Counted from the stretch's first letter, positions 1 through 7,063 are shown. The stretch: 11,283 nt of DNA from Clostridiales bacterium UBA929 (GCA_002293625.1 DBDP01000053.1:285-11567), one strand, 5' to 3'. The notes: generated by a model from the letters alone, not told the origin. A program made the numbers and translations.

Positions 1-489
1 ACCGGCTCCTCCATCATGCCGCAGAAGAAGAACCCCGATCTGTGCGAGCTGATTCGCGGCAAAACCGGGCGCGTATTCGGCGATCTGACGGGAACGCTTA
101 CGATGATGAAAGGACTCCCGCTGGCTTATAATAAAGACATGCAGGAGGATAAGGAGAGCCTGTTCGACGCGCTGGACACCGTTTCGGCCTGCCTGACCGC
201 TTTTACGCCGATGATGGAAGCAATCGTATTCCGCCCGGAGCGGATGCGGGCGGCGGCGGCCGAGGGATTCCTTAACGCTACCGACTGCGCCGACTATCTT
301 GTCGGTAAGGGAATGCCGTTCCGTGAGGCATACGGCGTCGCCGGAAGGCTTGTGAGAGAGTGTATTGAAAGCGGGGCGACACTGGAAACGCTGCCGCCTG
401 ACCGCTACCGAAGCGTTTGCCCTCTGTTCGGTGAGGACGTATATGAGGCGGTTAGCTTGGATACTTGCGTAAAGAGGCGGGGATTATGA
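1..489 (+). CDS. argH: Argininosuccinate lyase, C-terminal part (5' end outside window)
   Basis: ArgH catalyses the last step of arginine synthesis in the cytoplasm, splitting argininosuccinate into arginine and fumarate. The window opens in frame on GSSIMPQKKNPD, the signature loop of the fumarase/aspartase/ASL superfamily that carries the catalytic serine. The following helical part (KGLPLAYNKDMQEDKE, then AYGVAGRLVRECIE) is typical of ASL. 162 codons are visible. The protein ends at ...DTCVKRRGL, where family members usually carry about 20 more residues with a GGT motif, so the tail is short. The stop TGA (487-489) overlaps the argC ATG (486-488), which suggests translational coupling. The family call is very secure; only the shortened tail is odd. 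Confidence 0.96.
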   Translation, partial: TGSSIMPQKKNPDLCELIRGKTGRVFGDLTGTLTMMKGLPLAYNKDMQEDKESLFDALDTVSACLTAFTPMMEAIVFRPERMRAAAAEGFLNATDCADYLVGKGMPFREAYGVAGRLVRECIESGATLETLPPDRYRSVCPLFGEDVYEAVSLDTCVKRRGL

Positions 490-1379
490 TCAACGTGTTT
501 ATCGACGGGCGGGCGGGTACGACCGGCCTGCAAATCGAAGAACGGCTGATAGCGCTCCCGGGCGTGACGCTTATGGACATCGCAGACGAAGACCGCAAGA
601 ACCCCGAAGCGAGGAAGAAACTGCTGAACGCCGCCGACGCCGTATTTCTCTGTCTGCCCGACGAGGCGGCACGGGAAGCCGTCTCATTGATCGAAAACCC
701 AAGCACCGTCGTTTTTGATGCCTCGACCGCGCACCGCATCCATCCCGATTGGGCATACGGTTTCCCGGAGTTGTCCGCGTGGCACAGAGACCGCGTCGGC
801 ACCTCCAACCGTATTGCCGTCCCGGGCTGTCACGCTTCCGGCTTCTGCGCGATTGTCTATCCGCTGGTTTGGGCGGGGCTTCTGTCGTCCCGCGAGACGG
901 TGATTTGCTTCTCTCTGACCGGCTACAGCGGCGGCGGCAAAGCGATGATCGCGGAGTACGAAGCGCCGGGCGCTCCCGCCGACGCAAGACCTTACGCGCT
1001 GGGACTGACGCACAAGCATCTGCCGGAGATGCGGGCGGTTTGCGAACTGGAAAAGCCGCCGATCTTCCTCCCCGTCCTTGTGCCGGTGCGGCAGGGAATG
1101 CTGGTAAGCGTACCTCTTGAAGCACCCGCCCTTGCGATTCACCGCCATTTTGAGGAATGGTATACCGGCGCGGAGCATGTGACGGTGACGCCGTTCGGCG
1201 GCGAAGGGTCGCTCGAAAACGGGCGGCTTCCGATGGAGACGCTGAACGGGTCGGGCGATATGGAACTCTTTGTTTTCGGCACCGAGACGCAAACGGTCGT
1301 CACCGCGCGTTTTGATAATCTCGGCAAAGGCGCGAGCGCCGCCGCCGTGCAATGTTTTTTGTTAAGGTTTGGATTGTAG
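486..1379 (+). CDS. argC: N-acetyl-gamma-glutamyl-phosphate reductase, short (type 2) form
   Basis: ArgC reduces N-acetylglutamyl phosphate to the semialdehyde with NADPH. The 297-residue product starts with a Rossmann motif FIDGRAGTTGLQ (about residues 5-17). It has LCLPDEAARE (55-64), DASTAHR (78-84), the catalytic cysteine at 115 in PGCHASGF, GYSGGGK (146-152), HKHLPEM (176-182) and FDNLGKGASAAAVQC near the end. This pattern and length fit the 'uncommon' ArgC family (about 310 residues, TIGR01851-like) rather than the 340-residue common form. I chose the ATG at 486 because it overlaps the argH stop as ATGA, has an AGAGGCGGGG purine run just upstream and puts the Rossmann strand at the N-terminus; an in-frame TTG at 465 would add seven residues inside argH. 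Confidence 0.95.
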   Translation: MINVFIDGRAGTTGLQIEERLIALPGVTLMDIADEDRKNPEARKKLLNAADAVFLCLPDEAAREAVSLIENPSTVVFDASTAHRIHPDWAYGFPELSAWHRDRVGTSNRIAVPGCHASGFCAIVYPLVWAGLLSSRETVICFSLTGYSGGGKAMIAEYEAPGAPADARPYALGLTHKHLPEMRAVCELEKPPIFLPVLVPVRQGMLVSVPLEAPALAIHRHFEEWYTGAEHVTVTPFGGEGSLENGRLPMETLNGSGDMELFVFGTETQTVVTARFDNLGKGASAAAVQCFLLRFGL

Positions 1380-1412
1380 GGGAGATTCGGTTTTGCCCGT
1401 ATCCTCGTCTTT

Positions 1413-1491
1413 GTAGGGCGCGTCGCCCTCGACGCGCCGTCGGTTCCTAATATCGCCTGAATCACGGACGATCGGGGGCGATCGTCCCTAC
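1413..1491. repeat. Symmetric double-hairpin intergenic element
   Basis: The 178-base argC-argJ gap holds a compact palindromic element. It is bounded by the inverted hexamers GTAGGG (1413-1418) and CCCTAC (1486-1491). Inside are two perfect 9-bp stems with 4-base loops: GGCGCGTCG/CGACGCGCC (1417-1425 and 1430-1438) and GGACGATCG/CGATCGTCC (1466-1474 and 1479-1487). No ORF of note or T-run follows, so it is not a simple terminator. It resembles small dispersed hairpin repeats of Firmicute intergenic regions; the argD-argF gap has a related single hairpin. It may act on mRNA stability between argC and argJ, which is inference. Confidence 0.6.
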
Positions 1492-1557
1492 GGGGACGGG
1501 GGAACGCGTGCGGGATGACACCGGATACCCCGTTATATCAGAAAGGATGAACCCCAA

Positions 1558-2772
1558 ATGAAAGAAATACAGGGCGGCTGCTGCGCCGCCAAAGGCTTCT
1601 CGGCGTCCGGCGTCTATGCCGGGGTGCGCAAGAACCCGACGAAAAAAGACCTCGCGCTCATTTACGCCGACTGCGACTGCTCGGTGGCGTCGCTGTACAC
1701 GACCAACCTTGTGAAGGCTGCTCCGATTTACGTCACCATGCGGAACCTTGAACGCGGCACGGCACGCGCGATTATCGCGAACAGCGGCAATGCCAACGCC
1801 TGCGCGCCCGGCGGTGAGGAAAACGCCCTGAAAATCTGCGAAACGCTGGCGCAGGAACTGGGTATCAAACCCGATGAGATCATCATCAATTCCACCGGCG
1901 TGATCGGCGTTCCGCTACCGGTCGACGCGATTACCGGCACGATCCCCCAACTGACGCGCGCCCTGTCGCGCTACGGCTCCGACGACGCGGCAAGCGCCAT
2001 CATGACGACCGATACCGTTCCCAAGCAGGTTGCGGTGGAAATCCAGGTCGGGGGCAAGACGGCGCACGTCGGCGGAATCGCGAAAGGCAGCGGCATGATC
2101 CACCCCAATATGGCGACCATGCTGGCGTTCATCACCACCGACGTCTCGATCACCTCAGAAATGCTGCACAAGGCGCTGTTGGAATCCAACCGCATCACAT
2201 ATAACCGCATCAGTGTTGACGGCGACACCTCGACCAACGACATGGTGGCGATTCTCGCCAGCGGTCTCGCGCAAAACCCGCAGATTGAATGGAAAGACAC
2301 CGACTACCGCGTGTTTTTAGAGGCGTTGAACTATGTAAACGGCAAGCTCGCGAAGATGATCGCCCGCGACGGCGAGGGCGCTACCAAGCTGGTTTCCTGC
2401 CTTGTAAAGGGCGCGAGCAGCGAGGAAGCAGCCGAAAAGCTCGCGATGAGCGTCGTTTCATCCAGTTTGGTAAAAGCCGCGATGTTCGGAGCGGATGCCA
2501 ACTGGGGACGCGAGATCTGCGCGATGGGCTACAGCAAAGCGCCGTTCAAACCCGAACTGGTGGATATCTCCTTTGTGTCGGATGGTGAGGCGATTGCGGT
2601 TTGCAAGGACGGCGCGGGGCTGGCTTTCGACGAGGATACGGCGAAGCGCATCCTCAAGCGGGATGAAGTGCAGATTTTGGTTGACGTACACGACGGCGCG
2701 TTTGAAGCGGAAGCATACGGCTGTGACCTGACTTACGAATATGTCAGAATCAACGGAGACTACCGCACATGA
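1558..2772 (+). CDS. argJ: Glutamate N-acetyltransferase / ornithine acetyltransferase
   Basis: ArgJ moves the acetyl group from N-acetylornithine to glutamate, recycling it; bifunctional members also use acetyl-CoA. It is a self-cleaving Ntn-type enzyme. The 404-residue product has the usual length and shows the oxyanion-hole region NSTGVIG (111-117), the cleavage site KGSGMIHPNMATML with the nucleophile Thr187 after Ala186, and the C-terminal YVRINGDYRT. An AAAGGA ribosome binding site (1542-1547) precedes ATG 1558. The gene lies 178 bases after argC and its TGA overlaps the argB start as ATGA. Whether it is mono- or bifunctional cannot be read from the motifs; no argA or argE is seen here, which suits a cyclic pathway. 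Confidence 0.97.
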   Translation: MKEIQGGCCAAKGFSASGVYAGVRKNPTKKDLALIYADCDCSVASLYTTNLVKAAPIYVTMRNLERGTARAIIANSGNANACAPGGEENALKICETLAQELGIKPDEIIINSTGVIGVPLPVDAITGTIPQLTRALSRYGSDDAASAIMTTDTVPKQVAVEIQVGGKTAHVGGIAKGSGMIHPNMATMLAFITTDVSITSEMLHKALLESNRITYNRISVDGDTSTNDMVAILASGLAQNPQIEWKDTDYRVFLEALNYVNGKLAKMIARDGEGATKLVSCLVKGASSEEAAEKLAMSVVSSSLVKAAMFGADANWGREICAMGYSKAPFKPELVDISFVSDGEAIAVCKDGAGLAFDEDTAKRILKRDEVQILVDVHDGAFEAEAYGCDLTYEYVRINGDYRT

Positions 2773-3623
2773 CGGGCAGCAAAAGAGTAAAAATACTCGC
2801 CGAGGCTCTGCCGTATATCCAAAAGTACCTCCAAAAGACCGTCGTGGTGAAATACGGCGGCGCGGCGATGGAGAAAGCCGAACTGCGCGAAGCGATTATC
2901 GACGACATTATCCTGCTCTCCCTTGTGGGCATCCGGCTTGTGCTGGTGCATGGGGGTGGTCCCGAAATCAACGCGCTATTGAACCGTCTCGGCAAGAAGC
3001 CGCGCTTCATTGACGGGCTTCGGTATACAGACGAAGAGACGATGGATGTCGTGCAGATGGTTCTCTGCGGGAAGGTAAATAAGGAGCTTGTTTCGCAGAT
3101 CAACCGGCGCGGCGGGAAGGCCATCGGTCTTTCCGGCCAAGACGGCACCCTGTTTACCGCCGAACGCCTGAAGGGTTTTAGTGATTACGGGCTGGTCGGA
3201 GAGATTATCAACACCGACCCAGCGCCGGTGGAGATGGCGCTAAACAACGGCTATATCCCGGTCATCTCCACCGTCGCGCACGGTTCGGACACCGCCTACA
3301 ACATCAACGCCGACATCGCGGCGGCGAAGTTGTCGGTAGAATTGAAAGCGGAGAAGCTCTTCCTTTTAACCGACGTGCCGGGGATTCTTCGCAACCAAAA
3401 CGACACGGCGACGCTGATTCCGGAAATCGCGCTGAGCGAGCTTCGCACGCTGATCGGTGACGGAACCGTCAGCAAAGGAATGATCCCCAAGGTCGAGTGC
3501 TGTGTCAGCGCGCTGGAGAACGGCGTGAACCGCGCCGTCATCCTCGACGGGCGTACCCCGCATTCGCTCTTGGTGGAAATGCTGACCGACGACGGCGTAG
3601 GTACGCAGATCGTGCAAGGGTGA
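2769..3623 (+). CDS. argB: Acetylglutamate kinase
   Basis: ArgB phosphorylates N-acetylglutamate with ATP, the usual control step of the pathway. The 284-residue protein has the amino-acid-kinase fold motifs VVKYGGAAM (Lys28), VHGGGPEIN (60-68), NINAD (178-182) and SKGMIPK (235-241, Lys241). An N-terminal helix (about residues 7-22, ALPYIQKYLQK) precedes the first strand. In the family such a helix goes with hexameric, arginine-inhibited enzymes, so feedback inhibition is plausible. Two details differ from most relatives: the C-terminal RAHIxDGR-type motif reads RAVILDGR (Val257 in place of His), and the usual GGM reads KGM. The start ATG overlaps the argJ stop (ATGA). Confidence 0.96.
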   Translation: MTGSKRVKILAEALPYIQKYLQKTVVVKYGGAAMEKAELREAIIDDIILLSLVGIRLVLVHGGGPEINALLNRLGKKPRFIDGLRYTDEETMDVVQMVLCGKVNKELVSQINRRGGKAIGLSGQDGTLFTAERLKGFSDYGLVGEIINTDPAPVEMALNNGYIPVISTVAHGSDTAYNINADIAAAKLSVELKAEKLFLLTDVPGILRNQNDTATLIPEIALSELRTLIGDGTVSKGMIPKVECCVSALENGVNRAVILDGRTPHSLLVEMLTDDGVGTQIVQG

Positions 3624-3660
3624 CGGACAGTTTACAGATAGCAGTAGGGAGGCGCTTAAA

Positions 3661-3930
3661 ATGCCCTTGATATCCAGTTTCTTCGGCGTTCTTATTTACA
3701 TGTATAAAGAGATTAACAGTCCGCATAAGAAACCTCATATCCATGCGGTTTTCGGCGGTGACAGAATTTCTGTTGCGTCAGACGGAGAAGTGTTGGCTGG
3801 GCATCTTCCTCGCAAGCAGCAAAAATATGTGGAAGCATGGGTCGCTCTGCGCGAGGATGAAATAAACGCGGCGTGGCGCGCTCTCAACGAACACGACGAG
3901 GTATTGAAAATCCGCGGCTTGGAGGGTTAA
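3661..3930 (+). CDS. DUF4160 family protein
   Basis: This small protein (89 residues) matches the DUF4160 pattern: an N-terminal MPLISSFFGVLIYMY, the histidine-rich PHKKPHIHA (21-29) followed by a FGG turn, GEVLAGHLPRKQ (42-53), and a C-terminal helix (VEAWVALREDEINAAW). Its molecular function is not established. A strong AGGGAGG site (3646-3652) lies before ATG 3661. It is followed one base later by a DUF2442 gene, a common pairing that looks like a small toxin-antitoxin-type module, though that role is inference. The coding region is visibly less GC-rich than the arg genes on either side, suggesting a separate origin. No signal peptide or membrane segment is visible. Confidence 0.8.
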   Translation: MPLISSFFGVLIYMYKEINSPHKKPHIHAVFGGDRISVASDGEVLAGHLPRKQQKYVEAWVALREDEINAAWRALNEHDEVLKIRGLEG

Positions 3931-3931
3931 T

Positions 3932-4174
3932 ATGGAAAGTCATTATCCTATTAGCGTTCTTCCGATTGAATCCCACAGACTTCTCATTACCTTTGACAAC
4001 AAGGAGCGACGTATTTTTGATGTGACCCCATATTTAGACGACAGCTTTTTTGCGCCGTTACGAAACCCCGCCATTTTCAGTACGGCGAAGGTAAATCCGA
4101 TAACGGTTGAATGGGCAAACGGGATTGACATCTGCCCGGATGAACTTTACTACAACAGCACTCCCGCGAAATAA
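3932..4174 (+). CDS. DUF2442 family protein
   Basis: The 80-residue product fits DUF2442: a beta-rich start (ISVLPIESHRLLITFDNKE), FDVTPYLDD (29-37), a hydrophobic FAPLRNPAIF stretch (40-49), and the C-terminal signature WANGIDICPDELY (61-73). Members are small cytoplasmic proteins of unknown role, often next to DUF4160 or other small-module genes. Start ATG 3932 lies one base after the DUF4160 stop, and its GGAGGG ribosome binding site (3921-3926) is inside the end of DUF4160, so the two are made together. It ends 19 bases before argD, so the pair is co-transcribed within the arg cluster unless it has its own promoter, which I do not see. Confidence 0.8.
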   Translation: MESHYPISVLPIESHRLLITFDNKERRIFDVTPYLDDSFFAPLRNPAIFSTAKVNPITVEWANGIDICPDELYYNSTPAK

Positions 4175-4193
4175 ACATCAGGAGGGGAAATCC

Positions 4194-5363
4194 ATGAAAT
4201 TTACCGAAACGAAAACCCTTTACGACAGCCATGTCCTGCCCACATACGCGCGGTACGACGTCTGTTTCGTCAAGGGGGAGGGTTCGTATCTGTATGACGA
4301 CGCGGGGAAGAAGTATTTAGACTTCTCCTCCGGCATCGGCGTCAACAGCATCGGCCATGCGCACCCCGAATGGGTCGCGGCGGTCGCGGCGCAGGCCGGT
4401 ACGCTTGTCCATACGTCAAACCTCTACTACACCAAGCCCGGCGGGCTTCTGGCGCAAAAGCTCTGTGAGCTTTCGGGTCTGAACGCCGTATTCTTCGCGA
4501 ACTCCGGCGCGGAGGCGAACGAAGGCATCATCAAAGCCGCGCGGAAGTACAGCGCGGATAAATACGAAGCCGGACGGCATACAATTGCTACGTTGAACCG
4601 CTCTTTCCACGGGAGGACGCACACGACGCTCGCCGCCACCGGGCAAGAATCGTTCCATAAGCACTTTTTGCCGCTGACTCCGGGGTTCGTGCATGTCGAC
4701 GCGAACGACCTCGGCGCTCTGGAAGCGCTGGGCGGAGATGTCTGCGCGGTGCTGCTGGAGGCGGTACAGGGAGAGGGCGGCGTGATTCCGTTAGAAAAAG
4801 AATACGTTCAAGCCGTCGCGAAGCTCTGCGCCGAGCGGGACTGGCTGCTGCTCTTTGACGAGGTGCAGTGCGGCGTCGCGCGGTGCGGGACATGGTTTGC
4901 GTTCCAGCAGTACGGCGTTATACCCGACGGACTCTCATTCGCGAAAGGCGTAGCGGGAGGTTTTCCGCTCGGCGGCTTTATCCTAGGCGAGAAGACGAAG
5001 GGCGTGTTCGCGCCGGGATTGCACGGCGCGACGTTCGGCGGTACGCCGCTCGGCTGCGCCGCCGCGCTGACTACGCTGGACATCCTATCGAACGTTATAA
5101 ATGACGTTCCGCGCAAGGGAAAGCTGCTGCGCGATGGGATTGAAGCGTTCGGTTCGGCAAAGATTCACGGTACGCGCGGGCTTGGGCTGATGATCGGAAT
5201 CTCTGTCGAGGGTGAACCCAAGGCATATGTAAAGGCTCTTTTGGAGCGCGGGCTTGTCTGCCTGACGGCGGGAAGCGACGCCGTGCGGCTGCTGCCGCCG
5301 CTTACGATTACCGAAGCGGAGATCGCCGAGGGACTTATTATTCTCCGTGACGTATTGGGATAA
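4194..5363 (+). CDS. argD: Acetylornithine aminotransferase (class III, PLP)
   Basis: ArgD converts N-acetylglutamate semialdehyde to N-acetylornithine using glutamate and PLP; members often also act in lysine synthesis. The 389-residue protein has DFSSGIGVNSIGHAHP (43-58), FFANSGAEANEGIIKAARKY (100-119, PLP phosphate site), SFHGRTHTTLAATGQ (137-151), LLEAVQGEGGV (187-197), LLFDEVQCG (219-227, Asp222 for the PLP ring nitrogen) and SFAKGVAGGFPLG (248-260) with the Schiff-base Lys251. I chose ATG 4194 because GGAGGGG (4181-4187) lies 6 bases before it and the family starts here; an upstream in-frame ATG at 4107 is inside DUF2442. A hairpin and 48 bases separate it from argF. Confidence 0.97.
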   Translation: MKFTETKTLYDSHVLPTYARYDVCFVKGEGSYLYDDAGKKYLDFSSGIGVNSIGHAHPEWVAAVAAQAGTLVHTSNLYYTKPGGLLAQKLCELSGLNAVFFANSGAEANEGIIKAARKYSADKYEAGRHTIATLNRSFHGRTHTTLAATGQESFHKHFLPLTPGFVHVDANDLGALEALGGDVCAVLLEAVQGEGGVIPLEKEYVQAVAKLCAERDWLLLFDEVQCGVARCGTWFAFQQYGVIPDGLSFAKGVAGGFPLGGFILGEKTKGVFAPGLHGATFGGTPLGCAAALTTLDILSNVINDVPRKGKLLRDGIEAFGSAKIHGTRGLGLMIGISVEGEPKAYVKALLERGLVCLTAGSDAVRLLPPLTITEAEIAEGLIILRDVLG

Positions 5364-5367
5364 GCCA

Positions 5368-5392
5368 GTAGGGGCGAACTGTCTTCGCCCGC
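5368..5392. repeat. Short hairpin repeat between argD and argF
   Basis: GTAGGGGCGAA opens a hairpin with a perfect 7-bp stem, GGGCGAA (5372-5378) and TTCGCCC (5384-5390), and a 5-base loop. The GTAGGG opening matches the element between argC and argJ. It has no T-run and sits 11 bases before the argF ribosome binding site, so a dispersed repeat or mRNA-processing hairpin is more likely than a terminator. Confidence 0.5.
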
Positions 5393-5411
5393 ACAAACAC
5401 AAGGGGGTATC

Positions 5412-6332
5412 ATGATGAACACAAAGCATCTGTTAAGAATGTCCGACCTGACAAAGAGCGACATTGATGAAATACTCGCGCTGGCAGACAAACTAAAATT
5501 CAACCAAAAGCACGGGATTTCGCACCCTTTGCTGGAGGGTAAGACACTGGGGATGATATTCACCAAGTCGTCAACGAGAACGCGCGTGTCATTCGAAACG
5601 GGGATGTTCCAGTTGGGCGGTCACGCCATCAACCTCACGTCCGCCGACGCGCAGTTCGGGCGCGGCGAATCCATTGAAGACACCGCGAAAGTCCTGAGCC
5701 GGTATGTGGACGGCATCATGATCCGCACGTTCGCACAGCAGGATGTGGACGATTTCGCGCAGTACGGCAGCGTCCCCGTAATCAACGGCTTGACCGATTA
5801 CGCGCATCCCTGCCAGATTCTCGCCGATCTGATGACGATCCGCGAACGCTACAAAACCCTCGCCGGACTGACCGTATGCTGGGTGGGCGACGGCAACAAT
5901 GTATGCAACAGCTTGATTGCCGGTGCGCTGACCTGCGGCACGAAGGTTCGCGTGGCTTGCCCCGAAGGTTACGACCCTCACCCCGATGTGCTGGCAAATG
6001 CCCAAGCAAACCCGGACTTTGCCCTGACGCGCGACCCGCGCGAAGCCGCCGAAGGCGCGAACGTGATTTTCACCGACGTATTCGCGAGTATGGGGCAGGA
6101 GGCGGAGTCGAAAAAGCGACTCGCCGATTTCGCCGGTTATCAGGTCAATACGGAACTGCTCTCCCTCTCGGCGGAGGACGTGATGGTGCAGCACTGCCTT
6201 CCGGCGCACCGCGGCGAGGAGATCACCGCCGAAGCGTTTGCCGCGCACGCGACCGAGATTTACGACGAAGCCGAAAACCGTCTGCACGCACAAAAAGCCG
6301 TCATGGCGCTGCTTATGGGCGGGGTAGGCTAA
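5412..6332 (+). CDS. argF: Ornithine carbamoyltransferase
   Basis: OTCase joins ornithine and carbamoyl phosphate to give citrulline in the cytoplasm. The 306-residue protein has the carbamoyl-phosphate motif SSTRTR (53-58), TFAQQ (106-110), HPCQ (132-135), CWVGDGNNVCNS (156-167), FTDVFASMGQE (220-230; the family usually has Trp where Phe224 lies) and the catalytic HCLPAHRGEE (261-270). The length is normal. AGGGGG (5402-5407) precedes tandem ATG codons at 5412 and 5415; the second is better spaced, so the true protein may be one residue shorter. It is the last arg gene here, and a hairpin overlaps its stop. Biosynthetic rather than catabolic use is inferred from the operon. Confidence 0.96.
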   Translation: MMNTKHLLRMSDLTKSDIDEILALADKLKFNQKHGISHPLLEGKTLGMIFTKSSTRTRVSFETGMFQLGGHAINLTSADAQFGRGESIEDTAKVLSRYVDGIMIRTFAQQDVDDFAQYGSVPVINGLTDYAHPCQILADLMTIRERYKTLAGLTVCWVGDGNNVCNSLIAGALTCGTKVRVACPEGYDPHPDVLANAQANPDFALTRDPREAAEGANVIFTDVFASMGQEAESKKRLADFAGYQVNTELLSLSAEDVMVQHCLPAHRGEEITAEAFAAHATEIYDEAENRLHAQKAVMALLMGGVG

Positions 6333-6356
6333 AATCTACCCCCTCTTTTCTCTTTC
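6321..6356 (+). terminator. Intrinsic terminator spanning the argF stop codon
   Basis: GGGGTAG (6321-6327) and CTACCCC (6336-6342) form a perfect 7-bp stem with an 8-base loop that holds the argF stop codon (6330-6332). It is followed by a pyrimidine tract rich in T (6344-6356). It fits a Rho-independent terminator of the arg operon placed inside coding sequence; the end of the convergent DUF421 gene lies in the same bases. Confidence 0.55.
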
Positions 6357-7024
6357 TCGGCACAGTAAACGTTTCCGCAGTCGTCGCGCGTAAAGACGAA
6401 CACGTCTTTTACGCTCCTGATCCCCCGCGAGGACAGCTCGGCTTGCAACCATGCCTCGTTCAGCCCCAGTTTTTGCAGCTTGCGCGGCATGATCTTACCG
6501 TCGGAAATGAGAATCTGCGGAAGCCCCGGTTCCCTCACCGTAACCGAAAGGCTGAAAGGCGTCGCCGCTTTGTGCGCCTCATAGGGGACGACAGAAAGCT
6601 GCCCGTTTGTTTCAAAGATCGCGTACTGTATCTGCGACAGATCGGTGTAACCCGCCAAACGCAGCATTTCAAACAGCTCATTCAGCGTTACGCGGTTGCG
6701 GCGCAGGGCGCGTTCGTCGATTGCCCCTTGCCGCACGAGGATGACCTCTTTACCCTCAAATAACCGCCACAGCAGGCGGGACTTGATAAACCCAAACGAC
6801 AGCAGCAGTTCATACGCGAGCAGCACCAAAATCGGAACGATGCCGTTGATTAGGGGTTGCTCGGGGTCCTGAAGCGGAATCGTCGCCATTTCGCTTAGCA
6901 GGATGGTCACGACAAATTCGCTCGGTTGCATGTCGCCGATATGCCGCTTGCCCAGTAAGCGCAACGCAACGACGACGATTAGATAAAGTACGGCCGTATA
7001 CCCCGCGAGACGCAGCAATTGCAC
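6329..7024 (-). CDS. DUF421 (YetF-like) membrane protein
   Basis: The 231-residue protein has three likely membrane helices at about residues 8-24, 35-51 and 60-80, with the family motif RLLGKRHIGDMQPSEFVVTIL (22-42) between the first two. A cytoplasmic domain follows, with the hallmark RNRVTLNELFEMLRLAGY (109-126) and AIFETNGQLSVV (135-146). This is the DUF421/YetF architecture, as in Bacillus YetF/YkjA/YrbG; the biochemical role is not settled, though sporulation and cell-envelope links are known. Translation starts at GTG (7022-7024), with AAAGGGG as ribosome binding site lying inside a hairpin. Its stop overlaps that of argF tail to tail, so the two genes share about four bases. Confidence 0.88.
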   Translation of the reverse strand: MQLLRLAGYTAVLYLIVVVALRLLGKRHIGDMQPSEFVVTILLSEMATIPLQDPEQPLINGIVPILVLLAYELLLSFGFIKSRLLWRLFEGKEVILVRQGAIDERALRRNRVTLNELFEMLRLAGYTDLSQIQYAIFETNGQLSVVPYEAHKAATPFSLSVTVREPGLPQILISDGKIMPRKLQKLGLNEAWLQAELSSRGIRSVKDVFVFTRDDCGNVYCAEKEKRGGRF

Positions 7025-7063
7025 AAAAACACCCCTTTGGCATATTTTGTGCCGGAAGGGGTG
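7025..7063 (-). promoter_or_regulatory. Hairpin with U-tract directly upstream of the DUF421 start
   Basis: On the minus strand an 8-bp stem CACCCCTT/AAGGGGTG (7056-7063 and 7030-7037) with an inner GGC/GCC pair (7051-7053 and 7039-7041) is followed at once by TTTTT (7025-7029) and then the GTG start. The right arm of the stem contains the ribosome binding site. This looks like an intrinsic terminator used as an attenuator or a site-sequestering switch. No ligand-binding domain is recognised upstream. Confidence 0.45.

Noticed and set aside
571..1352. Long minus-strand frames opposite argC (184 and 222 codons)
   Set aside because: Arginine-, proline- and alanine-rich translations without motifs, opposite a well-recognised gene; typical shadow frames of GC-rich DNA.
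1501..1557. Promoter for argJ (TTATAT near 1533)
   Set aside because: No -35 box at a usual distance, so an internal promoter is not supported.
4107..4193. N-terminal extension of argD from ATG 4107
   Set aside because: Lies inside DUF2442, lacks a ribosome binding site, and the family begins at the ATG at 4194.
5589..6293. 234-codon minus-strand frame opposite argF
   Set aside because: No recognisable domain and no ribosome binding site; argF on the other strand has all catalytic motifs.
5876..6763. 295-codon plus-strand frame across argF and opposite the DUF421 gene
   Set aside because: Arginine-rich, motif-free, and overlaps two solid genes.
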